DNA of 64,000 nt from Cupriavidus taiwanensis. Lineage in GTDB: Bacteria; Pseudomonadota; Gammaproteobacteria; Burkholderiales; Burkholderiaceae. The notes beneath the pieces were generated by a model. It was not told the origin of the DNA. It made no database searches and saw only the letters and a program-made list of their open reading frames with translations. A program made the translations under genes and the position numbers. Position 1 is the stretch's first letter. The number at the start of each line of letters is the position of its first letter. Location: the NCBI RefSeq assembly GCF_900250075.1, contig NZ_LT977071.1, positions 1,612,941 through 1,676,940 on the forward strand, in the 5' to 3' direction. Shown here one piece after another: positions 26,867 to 36,054 of the stretch.

Positions 26867-26904
26867 GCCGCCGTCACCAGGCCGCACCGTTCGCGTGCGG
26901 TCCA

Positions 26905-27122
26905 TCTGATTGACCTTCCCGCTTTTTTCTACAGCCACCGCTGGGCCTGGTTGCGCCGACTGCCGCACCCCAGCCCAAAAAATGCTTCAAGAGACACTCA
27001 ATTCGGCGATTCGTCTCATTTTTTCTTCAATTTCATTCCGTAAATCAAAACTTTCTATTGACCAACGGAAATCTTCCGCCTACATTTCCCCCAACAAGCA
27101 ATTTTCCGGAACGCCATGTTCC
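26905..27122 (+). promoter_or_regulatory. xsc promoter and operator shared with the permease locus
   Basis: This stretch within the 288-base AT-rich gap before xsc contains -35 TTGACC (27058-27063), a 17-base spacer, -10 TACATT (27081-27086) and, 27 bases after the start of the -10, the palindrome GGAAC-GCCAT-GTTCC (27108-27122). The promoter of the amino-acid permease gene at 51252-51316 has the same boxes with the same spacings. A third element, TCTGATTGACCTTCCCGCT (26905-26923), matches the permease promoter (51247-51265) at 18 of 19 bases. These are likely targets of a common regulator such as TauR or the IclR protein. Confidence 0.6.
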
Positions 27123-27154
27123 ACTTTATAACACCCTCATCAGGAGACAACGCC

Positions 27155-29011
27155 ATGCGCGACCTCGAAACCACCTCGAATCCCGCCGTTTCCGGTGGCT
27201 CGGCCGCCGCGAAAGACGGCCAGGTGCCGGCCGGCCCGCAGACCATGACCCCGTCCGAAGCCTTCGTCGAAACGCTGGCCGCCAACGGCGTGACCGACAT
27301 GTTCGGCATCATGGGCTCGGCCTTCATGGACGCGATGGACATCTTCGCGCCGGCGGGCATCCGCCTGATCCCGGTGGTGCACGAGCAAGGCGCCGGCCAC
27401 ATGGCCGATGGCTACGCCCGCGTGTCGGGCCGCCACGGCGTGGTGATCGGCCAGAACGGTCCCGGCATCTCCAACTGCGTGACCTCGATCGCCGCCGCTT
27501 ACTGGGCCCACAGCCCGGTGGTGATCGTCACCCCGGAAGCCGGCACCATGGGTATCGGCCTGGGCGGCTTCCAGGAGGCCAACCAGCTGCCGATGTTCCA
27601 GGAGTTCACCAAGTACCAGGGCCACGTCACCAACCCTGCGCGGATGGCCGAGTTCACCGCGCGCTGCTTCGACCGCGCCAAGGCCGAAATGGGCCCGACC
27701 CAGCTGAACATCCCGCGCGACCACTTCTACGGCAAGATCACCGCCGAGATTCCCAAGCCGCAGCACCTCGACCGCGGCCCCGGCGGCGAGCAGAGCCTGA
27801 ACGAAGCGGCCGAGCTGCTGGCCAATGCCAAGTTCCCGGTGATCATCTCGGGTGGCGGCGTGGTGATGGCCGATGCGATCGAGGAATGCAAGGCGCTGGC
27901 CGAGCGCCTCGGTGCACCGGTGGTCAACAGCTACCTGCACAACGACTCGTTCCCGGCCAGCCACCCGCTGTGGTGCGGCCCGCTCGGCTACCAGGGCTCG
28001 AAGGCGGCGATGAAGCTGATCTCGCGCGCCGACGTGGTGGTGGCGCTGGGCTCGCGCCTGGGGCCGTTCGGCACGCTGCCGCAGCACGGCATGGACTACT
28101 GGCCCAAGACCGCCAAGATCATCCAGATCGACGCCGACCACAAGATGCTGGGCCTGGTGAAGAAGATCTCGGTCGGCATCTGCGGCGACGCCAAGGCCGC
28201 CGCGATCGCGCTGACCCAGCGCCTGGCCGGCCGCACGCTCGCCTGCGATGCGACCCGCGACGGCCGTGCCACCGAAATCGCCAACGAGAAGGCAGCGTGG
28301 GAGAAGGAGCTGGACGACTGGACCCACGAGCGCGACCCGTACTCGCTCGACATGATCGAAGAGCAGAAGAACGAGCGCACGCCCACCGGCGGCCACTACC
28401 TGCATCCGCGCCAGGTGCTGCGCGAGCTGGAAAAGGCCATGCCGGAAGATGTGATGGTGTCCACCGATATCGGCAACATCAACTCGGTGGCCAACAGCTA
28501 CCTGCGCTTCGAGAAGCCGCGCAGCTTCTTCGCGGCGATGAGCTGGGGCAACTGCGGCTACGCCTTCCCCACCATCATCGGCGCCAAGGTCGCGGCGCCG
28601 CATCGCCCGGCCGTGTCGTACGCCGGTGACGGCGCCTGGGGCATGAGCCTGATGGAAACCATGACCTGCGTGCGCCACAACATCCCGGTGACCGCGGTGG
28701 TGTTCCACAACCGCCAGTGGGGCGCGGAGAAGAAGAACCAGGTGGACTTCTACAACCGCCGCTTCGTCGCGGGCGAGCTCGACAACCAGAGCTTCGCCGG
28801 CATCGCCAAGGCGATGGGCGCGGAAGGCATCGTGGTGGATCGCCTGGAAGACGTGGGCCCGGCACTGAAGCGCGCCATCGACCTGCAGATGAACCACGGC
28901 AAGACCACCATCATCGAGATCATGTGCACCCGCGAACTGGGCGACCCGTTCCGCCGCGATGCGCTGGCCAAGCCGGTGCGTTACCTGGACAAGTACAAGG
29001 ACTACGTCTGA
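27155..29011 (+). CDS. xsc: Sulfoacetaldehyde acetyltransferase
   Basis: 618 residues, thiamine-diphosphate dependent, EC 2.3.3.15: sulfoacetaldehyde plus phosphate gives acetyl phosphate and sulfite. It has the three-domain ThDP fold with the catalytic Glu77 in VVHEQGAGHMADGYARV, and the cofactor motif GDGAWGMSLMETMTCVRHN..VVFHNRQWGAEKKNQ. The run RQWGAEKKNQVDFYNRRF distinguishes Xsc from acetolactate synthase. The ATG at 27155 has CAGGAGA upstream. It is the first gene of xsc-pta-tauE, the end pathway for taurine and other C2 sulfonates known in Cupriavidus necator; tauXY 28 kb away would supply its substrate. Confidence 0.97.
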   Translation: MRDLETTSNPAVSGGSAAAKDGQVPAGPQTMTPSEAFVETLAANGVTDMFGIMGSAFMDAMDIFAPAGIRLIPVVHEQGAGHMADGYARVSGRHGVVIGQNGPGISNCVTSIAAAYWAHSPVVIVTPEAGTMGIGLGGFQEANQLPMFQEFTKYQGHVTNPARMAEFTARCFDRAKAEMGPTQLNIPRDHFYGKITAEIPKPQHLDRGPGGEQSLNEAAELLANAKFPVIISGGGVVMADAIEECKALAERLGAPVVNSYLHNDSFPASHPLWCGPLGYQGSKAAMKLISRADVVVALGSRLGPFGTLPQHGMDYWPKTAKIIQIDADHKMLGLVKKISVGICGDAKAAAIALTQRLAGRTLACDATRDGRATEIANEKAAWEKELDDWTHERDPYSLDMIEEQKNERTPTGGHYLHPRQVLRELEKAMPEDVMVSTDIGNINSVANSYLRFEKPRSFFAAMSWGNCGYAFPTIIGAKVAAPHRPAVSYAGDGAWGMSLMETMTCVRHNIPVTAVVFHNRQWGAEKKNQVDFYNRRFVAGELDNQSFAGIAKAMGAEGIVVDRLEDVGPALKRAIDLQMNHGKTTIIEIMCTRELGDPFRRDALAKPVRYLDKYKDYV

Positions 29012-29050
29012 GTCCGAGCTTGCACAGGCGCATCGCTTGCGATGAGCGTA

Positions 29051-29078
29051 TCCCCTCTCCCGCTTGCGGGAGAGGGGA
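29051..29078. repeat. REP-like hairpin between xsc and pta
   Basis: TCCCCTCTCCCGC (29051-29063) pairs with GCGGGAGAGGGGA (29066-29078), a member of the dispersed family also present at 10352-10476 and 56728-56755. Inside the 128-base xsc-pta spacer it may reduce pta-tauE transcription or stabilise the xsc transcript end. Confidence 0.7.
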
Positions 29079-29139
29079 GAACACCGGGGGCATAGCGTCG
29101 GACGCTGGCCCTTTTTTCAGTTTCACCGAGCCAACCACC

Positions 29140-30171
29140 ATGAAACCCATCCTCCGCATCATCGAGCGCGCCCGCGCCGCGCCCCGCCGCATCGTGCTGT
29201 GCGAGGCCGACGACCCGCGCATCCTGCAGGCCGCGCAGCGCGCCACGCAGGAAGGCATCGCGCGCATCGTGCTGGTTGGCGAGCCGCGCCAGATCAACGC
29301 CGCCGCGGCCATCCACGGCATCGCGCTCGACGGCATGACGCTGGTGGATCCCGCCACCTCGGCGCTGACGCCCTCCTTCGCCCAGCAGCTCTTCGCGCTG
29401 CGCCAGAAAAAGGGCATGACGCTCGACGACGCAAAGCGCGCCGTGCTGGACCCGCTGTGCTTTGCCAACCTGATGGTGCGCCTCGGCCATGCCGACGGCT
29501 CGGTCGCGGGCGCTGCCCACACCACCGCCGACGTCGTGCGCAACGCGATCCAGCTGATCGGGCTGGCCCCCGGCTTCCGGCTGGTGTCGAGCTTCTTCCT
29601 GATGATGCTGTGCGAGCCGTTCCACACGCTCAAGGGCGGTCTGATCTTCTCCGACTGCGGACTGGTGGTCGACCCGGATGCCGAGGCCCTGGCCGATATC
29701 GCCATGGCCGCCGCCGACAGCGCGCGCGCCCTGCTGAACGACGAGCCGCGCGTGGCGATGCTGTCGTTCTCGACCAGCGGCAGCGCCCACCATGCCGCCG
29801 TGGACAAGGTCGTGGCCGCCACCGAGCGCGTGCGCGCGCAGCGCCCCGGCCTGGCCATCGACGGCGACGTGCAGCTCGATGCCGCCATCGTCGCCGAGAT
29901 CGCCGCGCGCAAGGTCGCGCATTCGCAGGTGAACGGCCACGCCAACGTGCTGGTGTTCCCCAGCCTGGAGGCCGGCAATATCGGCTACAAGCTGGCCGAG
30001 CGCGTCGGCGGCGCCAAGGCCATCGGCCCGATGCTGCAGGGACTGAACAAGCCGGCCAATGACCTCTCGCGCGGCTGCAGCGCCGACGACGTCTTCCATG
30101 TGATCGCCGTCACCGTGGTCCAGGCGCAGGCCAGCGCGGAAACGGCCACCAAGGGCGAGCAGGCGGCATGA
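29140..30171 (+). CDS. pta: Phosphate acetyltransferase
   Basis: 343 residues, the short single-domain form of EC 2.3.1.8: acetyl phosphate plus CoA gives acetyl-CoA plus phosphate, so it passes the carbon from Xsc into central metabolism. Family sequence includes RIVLCEADDPRILQAAQRA, LGHADGSVAGAAHTTADVVRNAIQLIG, FFLMMLCEPFHTLKGGLIFSDCGLVVDPD and NVLVFPSLEAGNIGYKLAER. The ATG at 29140 begins where homologues begin. It lies 128 bases after xsc and its stop overlaps the tauE start (ATGA). Confidence 0.95.
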   Translation: MKPILRIIERARAAPRRIVLCEADDPRILQAAQRATQEGIARIVLVGEPRQINAAAAIHGIALDGMTLVDPATSALTPSFAQQLFALRQKKGMTLDDAKRAVLDPLCFANLMVRLGHADGSVAGAAHTTADVVRNAIQLIGLAPGFRLVSSFFLMMLCEPFHTLKGGLIFSDCGLVVDPDAEALADIAMAAADSARALLNDEPRVAMLSFSTSGSAHHAAVDKVVAATERVRAQRPGLAIDGDVQLDAAIVAEIAARKVAHSQVNGHANVLVFPSLEAGNIGYKLAERVGGAKAIGPMLQGLNKPANDLSRGCSADDVFHVIAVTVVQAQASAETATKGEQAA

Positions 30172-30938
30172 AGGCAGAACTGTTGTTGCCGCTGCTGGGC
30201 CTGCAAGCCCTGCTCGGTGCCGGCACCTATTTCCAGACCGTGACCGGCTTTGGCCTCGGCATGATCGTGATGGGCGCCACCAGCGGCCTGGGCCTGGCCC
30301 CGGTCGCCACCGTGGCCGCCGTGGTCAGCCTGGTGACGCTGGCCAACAGCGCCTGCGCGCTGCCCGGCAAGTTCCAGCATATCGACTGGCGCGCCGTGGG
30401 CGCGGCGGCGATCGGCATCCTGCCTTCGGTGCTGGTCGGCGTGCTGGTGCTGGAATACCTGAGCAGCACCGCCGCCACCCTGCTGCAGCTGCTGCTGGGC
30501 GCTGTGATCCTGTACGGCGGCCTGAGCGCCGCCTTCAAGCCCGAGCCGCTGCCGCAACGCTCCGGCGACGGCAGCTTCTTCATGAGCGGCGTCTTTGGCG
30601 GCTTGCTGAGCGGCATGTTCGGCGTCTCGGGGCCGCCGCTGATCTTCCAGTTCTACCGGCAGCCGATGAAGCCGGTGGAAATCCGCTGCGCGCTGATCCT
30701 GGTGTTTACCGTGACCTCGTCCGTGCGCACGCTGTTCTCGGCCTGGCAGGGGCAACTGGACGCCGCGATCTGCCTGCAGGCCGCGGTCGGGGTGCCGGTG
30801 GTAGTGATTGCCACGCTGCTCGGGCGACGCTTTCCGCCGCCGTTCTCGCCGACCACGACTCGGCGCGTCGCGTTCGGGGTGCTGATCGGGATCGGGGTTA
30901 GTTTGATGCTGCCGGCGATTTCGGCGTGGGTGCGCTGA
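30168..30938 (+). CDS. tauE: Sulfite exporter TauE (TauE/SafE, DUF81 family)
   Basis: 256 residues, about eight hydrophobic helices, two homologous halves: FQTVTGFGLGMIVMG near the N-terminus and GVFGGLLSGMFGVSGPPLIFQFYRQ in the middle are the DUF81 repeats. In Cupriavidus necator the equivalent protein of the xsc operon is known as the sulfite exporter for C2-sulfonate growth; it removes the toxic sulfite made by Xsc. It is translationally coupled to pta by ATGA and ends the operon, converging on a LysR gene 37 bases away. Confidence 0.93.
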   Translation: MKAELLLPLLGLQALLGAGTYFQTVTGFGLGMIVMGATSGLGLAPVATVAAVVSLVTLANSACALPGKFQHIDWRAVGAAAIGILPSVLVGVLVLEYLSSTAATLLQLLLGAVILYGGLSAAFKPEPLPQRSGDGSFFMSGVFGGLLSGMFGVSGPPLIFQFYRQPMKPVEIRCALILVFTVTSSVRTLFSAWQGQLDAAICLQAAVGVPVVVIATLLGRRFPPPFSPTTTRRVAFGVLIGIGVSLMLPAISAWVR

Positions 30939-30975
30939 CTGAAGGGGCTGTAAGCGTACAACGCCACCCCGCACT

Positions 30976-31884
30976 TCAGCGTGCCGCCTCCGTCAAGGCC
31001 GCCATGAACGCCTGCCGCATCGGCGTCTGCTCGGCGTTGCGATGTCGAAGCACCCCTACTGTTCCCTCGCGGCGATAAGGCAGCGGCAACGGCACCACCT
31101 GGCCCAGCGCATGGAAATACGCGGTCATCCGGCCGGACATCACCGCCAGCAATTCGCCTTGCTGCAGCAACGCCACGTTGGCCAGCACGGTGGCGCTTTC
31201 GATGCGGACCGTGGGGGCCGGCTCGCCGGCGAGCGCCAGTTCATAGTCCAGTTCGCGCCGGATCTGACTGTTGGCCGGCGGGCCGATCCAGGTGTACGGG
31301 CGCGTCTCTTCCCACTTGAGCTTGCGCCGGCGCGCGAGCGGATGGTTCGGCCCCGCAATCACGCGTATGGTCTCGGCATAAAGCAGGTCGCAGCGCAGCG
31401 GCGCGTCGATGCCGTGCACCTCGGTGCGTCCCACCACGAAATCGAGCCGGCCCTCGCGCAGCGCGGGCAGCATGTCTTCCACCGTGCCTTCGGCAAGCGA
31501 CAGATGGGCGTGCGGAAACGCTTCGCGGAAGCGGCAGATGGCGTCGGGCAGCAGATCGACCGCCACGGTCGGGGTTGCGCCGATGGCCAGCTGGCCCGCC
31601 GCGCCGTCGGCCATCACGCGGATGGTGTCCTGGGTCCGCGCGATCTCGCTGAGGATGGTGCGCGCGTGCACCACCAGCGCGGCACAGAAACGCGTGGGCA
31701 CCAGCCCGCGCGAATGCCGTTCGAACAAGCTCACGCCGAGTTCGCTTTCCAGCTCCGCCAGCCAGCGCGACAGGGCCGGCTGGGTCATGCTCAGGCGCTC
31801 CGCGGTATGGCTGACATTGCGGGTTTCATAGAGCGCCACCAGCACATGCAATTGCCGGATGCGCAGGCGCTGGGTCCAGTCCAT
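30976..31884 (-). CDS. LysR-family transcriptional regulator, divergent from the sulfatase gene
   Basis: 302 residues. Helix-turn-helix in residues 1-65 (LRIRQLHVLVALYETRNVSHTAERLSMTQPALSRWLAELESELG), then the effector domain from about residue 92 (GQLAIGATPTVAVDLLPDAI). The sequence resembles the GbpR/CbbR-like branch that often governs sugar-acid or aromatic degradation. It is transcribed away from the sulfatase-Bug receptor pair, with 87 bases between, the usual arrangement for a LysR protein and its target; the AT-rich gap (ATTTTAATCATTTCC) would hold the operator. Confidence 0.9.
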   Translation of the reverse strand: MDWTQRLRIRQLHVLVALYETRNVSHTAERLSMTQPALSRWLAELESELGVSLFERHSRGLVPTRFCAALVVHARTILSEIARTQDTIRVMADGAAGQLAIGATPTVAVDLLPDAICRFREAFPHAHLSLAEGTVEDMLPALREGRLDFVVGRTEVHGIDAPLRCDLLYAETIRVIAGPNHPLARRRKLKWEETRPYTWIGPPANSQIRRELDYELALAGEPAPTVRIESATVLANVALLQQGELLAVMSGRMTAYFHALGQVVPLPLPYRREGTVGVLRHRNAEQTPMRQAFMAALTEAAR

Positions 31885-31971
31885 GCCATGCCTTTTACGT
31901 TATATCAGCGGCCATTTTAATCATTTCCGGGTTATCCCTGCCGATGCCATAATTTTTTCAACGGCTGCGCC

Positions 31972-33636
31972 ATGGATGCATCCGCCGCGCCCCCGCGCCC
32001 AGCACGGGGCCTCGCCAACCCCCACGCCCCGGCCATGACCCGTTCGCCTTCCCGCCCCAACTTCCTGCTTTTCATCACCGACCAGCACCGCGCCGACCAC
32101 CTCGGCGTCTACGGCAACGACGTGGTGCACACCCCCAATATCGACCGGCTGGGCCGGCATGGCTGGGTAGCGGAGCGCTGCTACGTGGCTTCGCCGATCT
32201 GCATGCCCAACCGCGCGTCGTTGCTTACCGGGCGGATGCCGTCGGCACATGGCGCGCGCCACAACGGCATCCCGCTGCCGCTGTCGCAAGTCACCTTCGT
32301 CGAGCGGCTACGCGAGGCGGGCTATCGCACCGGTCTGGTGGGCAAGTCGCACCTGCAGAACATGACCGGCCTGCCGCCGGTGTGGCCGCGTCCGCACGAT
32401 CCGCCTACCGCCGGCGAGGCACGCCGCCCGGAGGCAGGCCGCTTCGACCAGGAATGGGGCCCGGCCTGGCGCGACGAAGCGGGCTTCGACATGTCGCTGC
32501 CGTTCTATGGCTTTGGCGACGTGCAATTGGTGATCGACCACGGCGACACCGCCGGCGGGCACTACCGCCGCTGGCTGGAACAGCACCACGCCGAGGTCGC
32601 GGCCATGTGCGGGCAGGCGCATGCGATCCCTACCCCGGACTACGCGCTGTCCGCCGCGCGCCAGGCCTGGCGCACGCGCGTGCCCGAAGCGCTGTCGACC
32701 ACGGCCTGGATCGGCGCACGCACCATCGACCTGCTGGAGCAGTATGCGCAGGCGGACGCACCGTTCATGCTGCAGTGCTCGTTTCCCGATCCGCACCACC
32801 CGTTCACCCCGCCCGGCCGCTACTGGGACATGTACCGGCCCGAGGACATGCGCTTGCCCGCGTCGTTCCATGACGATGCCGCACTGGCGCCGCCCCATCT
32901 GCGCTGGATGCACGCGCAGCGCGATGCCGGGCGCGCGGTCAAGCACACACCGGCGATGTTTGCCTGCACCGAACGCGAGGCGCGCGAGGCGCTGGCGCTC
33001 AACTACGGCTCGATCGCGCATATCGACGACACCATCGGCCGCGTCATGGCACGGCTGGCTGCGCTTGGGCTGGACCGCAATACCGTGGTGCTGTTCACCA
33101 GCGACCATGGCGACTTCTTCGGCGAGCATCAGTTGTTGTGGAAAGGCCCGCTGCACTACCAGGGCCTGATACGCACGCCGCTGGTGTGGTCCGAACCTGA
33201 GGCGCGGGCTGAAGCGGGGACGACGTCGGCGCGCAGCCACGCGTTGTGCTCGACGATCGATATCGCCCCCACCATCCTGATGCGTGCCGGCTGCCTGCCT
33301 TACAACGGCATGCAGGGGCTGTCGCTGCTGCCGGCCATCGCCGGAGAGCCGCTGCCGCGCGAGGCGCTGCTGATCGAAGAAGAGAACCAGCGCACGCTGT
33401 TCGATTTTCCGATGCGCACGCGCATGCGCACGCTGCAGACGGCACGCTACCGGCTCAGCGTTTATGAAGGCGTGGACTGGGGCGAGCTGTACGACCTGGA
33501 CCAGGATCCCACGGAGTCGCGCAACATCTGGCACGAACCCGCGCTGGCGGATGTGCGCCAGAAACTGCTGCATGAGCTGGTGCGGACGATGATCGGGCAT
33601 AGCGACGCCAGTCCCAACCCGACCGCGCTGGCCTGA
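31972..33636 (+). CDS. Sulfatase of the formylglycine-dependent arylsulfatase family
   Basis: 554 residues. LLFITDQHRADHLGVYG at the start of the fold supplies metal-binding aspartate, the modified residue is in SPICMPNRASLLTGRMP (Cys77 within C-x-P-x-R, converted to formylglycine by a maturase), and TSDHGDFFGEH gives the second metal-binding pair. The enzymes hydrolyse sulfate esters, some phosphonate or phosphate esters. No signal peptide is evident, so it acts in the cytoplasm. The start at 31972 has no strong ribosome site; an ATG at 32035 (MTRSPSRPNFLLF) sits closer to the conserved domain and may be the true start. The Bug receptor gene follows by 62 bases. Confidence 0.88.
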   Translation: MDASAAPPRPARGLANPHAPAMTRSPSRPNFLLFITDQHRADHLGVYGNDVVHTPNIDRLGRHGWVAERCYVASPICMPNRASLLTGRMPSAHGARHNGIPLPLSQVTFVERLREAGYRTGLVGKSHLQNMTGLPPVWPRPHDPPTAGEARRPEAGRFDQEWGPAWRDEAGFDMSLPFYGFGDVQLVIDHGDTAGGHYRRWLEQHHAEVAAMCGQAHAIPTPDYALSAARQAWRTRVPEALSTTAWIGARTIDLLEQYAQADAPFMLQCSFPDPHHPFTPPGRYWDMYRPEDMRLPASFHDDAALAPPHLRWMHAQRDAGRAVKHTPAMFACTEREAREALALNYGSIAHIDDTIGRVMARLAALGLDRNTVVLFTSDHGDFFGEHQLLWKGPLHYQGLIRTPLVWSEPEARAEAGTTSARSHALCSTIDIAPTILMRAGCLPYNGMQGLSLLPAIAGEPLPREALLIEEENQRTLFDFPMRTRMRTLQTARYRLSVYEGVDWGELYDLDQDPTESRNIWHEPALADVRQKLLHELVRTMIGHSDASPNPTALA

Positions 33637-33698
33637 AGCTGCGACTGCCACCACGCCATCAGCCGCCATACCGATAACGACATCGACGGAGACAAGAC

Positions 33699-34670
33699 AT
33701 GACCCGCCTCATCGCCTTCCTGCCCGCCTTGGCCGCGCTCGCATCGCTGGCCACCGCGCCCGCGCAGGCCCAGGACACGTACCCATCGCGCCCGGTACGC
33801 CTGATCGTCAACTTCCCGGCGGGCGGCCCGCTCGATACCGTGGCCCGGCTCATCGCCGAGCGCGCGGGGCGCGACCTCAGGCAACCGGTGGTGGTCGAGA
33901 ACCGCGCGGGCGCCGGCGGCAACGTCGGCGCGGAAGCCGCCGCGCGCGCCACGCCTGACGGCTATACGCTGCTGATGTCGACCGACACGCTGGTGACGGT
34001 CAACCCGTTCGCCTACCGCAAGATGGCATTCGACCCGGTGCGCGACCTGCAGCCGATCGGCCTGGCCGGCACCTTCAACCAGGTGCTGGTGACGCATCCG
34101 GACCTGAAGGCCGGCAACCTGAACCAGTTCCTGGCGCTGGCCCGGAGCAAGGACCTGTCCTATGCGTCGGCGGGTATCGCGTCCCCCGGCCATATCGCCT
34201 TCGAGATGCTCAAGGTCCGCACCCGGATCCCCGCTACCCACGTGCCTTACAAGGGCAATGCGCCGGCGCTGAGCGACGTGCTCGCGGGCCAGGTACCGGC
34301 CGGCTTCCTGGCCACGCCCACGGCTGTGCAGTACATTCGCAGCGGCAAGCTGGTGCCGCTGGCGGTTTCCGGCCACAAGCGCGATCCGCTGCTGCCCGAC
34401 GTGCCAACCGTCGCCGAAGCCGGCGTCGCGGGATTTGACGCCGAGTTTGCCTTCGTGATGCTGGCACCCGCGGGCATGCCCGCCCCGATCCGTGCGCGCT
34501 GGGAGCAAGAGCTCAAGTCCATCTTCGCCGATGCCGGGTTCCAGCGCACGCTGGCAGCGCAGGGCGTGCGGCCGCAGGCCAGCGACGGCGCCCAGGCGGC
34601 GCAGTGGCTGAGCGCGGGCAGCAAGCGTTGGGGAGAGCTGATCCGCAAGCTGGGGGTCTCGCTGGATTGA
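33699..34670 (+). CDS. Bug-type tripartite tricarboxylate transporter receptor (TctC)
   Basis: 323 residues with a signal peptide ending AQA (residue 24). YPSRPVRLIVNFPAGGPLDTVARLIAE is the standard Bug opening, followed by VVENRAGAGGNVGAEAAARATPDGYTLLM and HVPYKGNAPALSDVLAGQV. These periplasmic receptors, greatly expanded in Burkholderiales, bind carboxylates and amides; most lack their own membrane partners, as here. It probably captures the sulfate ester or its product handled by the sulfatase encoded upstream. Confidence 0.93.
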   Translation: MTRLIAFLPALAALASLATAPAQAQDTYPSRPVRLIVNFPAGGPLDTVARLIAERAGRDLRQPVVVENRAGAGGNVGAEAAARATPDGYTLLMSTDTLVTVNPFAYRKMAFDPVRDLQPIGLAGTFNQVLVTHPDLKAGNLNQFLALARSKDLSYASAGIASPGHIAFEMLKVRTRIPATHVPYKGNAPALSDVLAGQVPAGFLATPTAVQYIRSGKLVPLAVSGHKRDPLLPDVPTVAEAGVAGFDAEFAFVMLAPAGMPAPIRARWEQELKSIFADAGFQRTLAAQGVRPQASDGAQAAQWLSAGSKRWGELIRKLGVSLD

Positions 34671-34704
34671 GACCGCCAGTACCCGCCCTGGCGCGCGGCT
34701 GCGC

Positions 34705-36009
34705 TCAGGCCACCGTCCCCGCCGGCCGCCCCAGCGGCGCCGCGTCTTCCTTGCCGCCACTGCCGCCGGCCTGCTCCAGGTCCATGCCGGTGGTTTCGGG
34801 CAACAGTGCCGCGGCCACCACCACCATCGCATAGCCGACGCCCGCGACGATCGCGATCGCGGTCGGCAGCGAGGTGTGGCCCGAGCTGAGCCATCCCACC
34901 GACAGCGGGAACAGCGAGCCGATCACGCGACCGGCGTTGTACGAGACGCCGTACCCGGTCGCGCGGATATCGTTGGGATAGGATTCGGCGATGGTCGCGC
35001 CGATGCCGGCGAACACACCCTGCATCAGCACCCCCAGCGGGAAGCCGAGGAACAGCATGGATGTATTGGACACCGGGATCACCATGTAGACCAGCGCGGC
35101 GATGAACGCCCCCGCCGCGAATACGATGTACGTAAGCCGCCGGCCCCAGCGATCGGTGGCATAGGCGCCCGCCACGTAGCCGGCCAGTGAGCCGATGATG
35201 GTGACCGTCAGGTAGGAACTGGTGCCGAACACCGACAGGCCGCGCTCGGTCTTGAGAAAGGTGGGCAGCCATGTGGCAATGGCGTAGTACGCCCCCAGCA
35301 TGCCCCCGGACAGCAGGCTGCACAGCAGCGTCTTGGCCAGCAGCGGCCCGCGGAACAGCCGGCCCAGCCCCGCCAGCGCCGAACCGTGGTGGCCGGCGGC
35401 GCGGCTCTTCAGGAAGATCTCGGGCTCCTCCAGGTTGCGGCGCAGGTAGATCACCACCAGCGCCGGCAGGATGCCGAGGAAGAAGCAGACGCGCCATGCG
35501 GTCTCCGCCGGCAGCACGCTGAACGTGATCGCATATACGATCGCCGCCGCGCCCCAGCCAAAGGAATAGCTGCTAGCGGTGAAACCCGAGTATTTGCCGC
35601 GGTGTGCCGGGTTGCGGATCATCTCGGTCACCAGCACCATGCACAGCGACGACTCGCCGCCGAAACCCAGCCCCTGAATCATGCGGAATACCATCAGCTG
35701 CTCCGGCGACTGCGCCAGCCCGCACAGGAAGCACGCGCCCGCGAACACGATAATGGTCCAGCGCAGCACGCGCACGCGGCCGTAGCGATCGGCCAGGATG
35801 CCGGCCCCGATGGCCCCGACCAGCGATGACACCAGCGTCCAGGTGACGATCGCCCCCGCCGTCGATTTGCTCATGCCCCACTGCCCCAGCAGCGTGGAAA
35901 TGAGGAAGGAATAAATCATGAAGTCGAACACGTCGACGGCATGCCCCAGGAACGCGCCATAGAATCCCTTGCGCTCCATGCGCGACAAATCACGGAACCA
36001 ATCGAACAT
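34705..36009 (-). CDS. MFS transporter (organic acid/aromatic acid type)
   Basis: 434 residues, 12 membrane segments. MERKGFYGAFLGHAVDVFDFMIYSFL and the loop GILADRYGRVRVLRW between helices 2 and 3, with a second ATDRWGRRLTY in the middle, mark a proton-coupled major facilitator of the sialate/lactate/aromatic acid transporter type. It follows the amidase gene by 45 bases on the same strand, so the pair probably imports and hydrolyses an amide. The gene converges with the Bug receptor gene, 34 bases between stop codons. Confidence 0.9.
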   Translation of the reverse strand: MFDWFRDLSRMERKGFYGAFLGHAVDVFDFMIYSFLISTLLGQWGMSKSTAGAIVTWTLVSSLVGAIGAGILADRYGRVRVLRWTIIVFAGACFLCGLAQSPEQLMVFRMIQGLGFGGESSLCMVLVTEMIRNPAHRGKYSGFTASSYSFGWGAAAIVYAITFSVLPAETAWRVCFFLGILPALVVIYLRRNLEEPEIFLKSRAAGHHGSALAGLGRLFRGPLLAKTLLCSLLSGGMLGAYYAIATWLPTFLKTERGLSVFGTSSYLTVTIIGSLAGYVAGAYATDRWGRRLTYIVFAAGAFIAALVYMVIPVSNTSMLFLGFPLGVLMQGVFAGIGATIAESYPNDIRATGYGVSYNAGRVIGSLFPLSVGWLSSGHTSLPTAIAIVAGVGYAMVVVAAALLPETTGMDLEQAGGSGGKEDAAPLGRPAGTVA

Positions 36010-36054
36010 GATCCCCTCCCCAGTGGTGTGTGATGTGTTTGTGGTCGGTTGTAA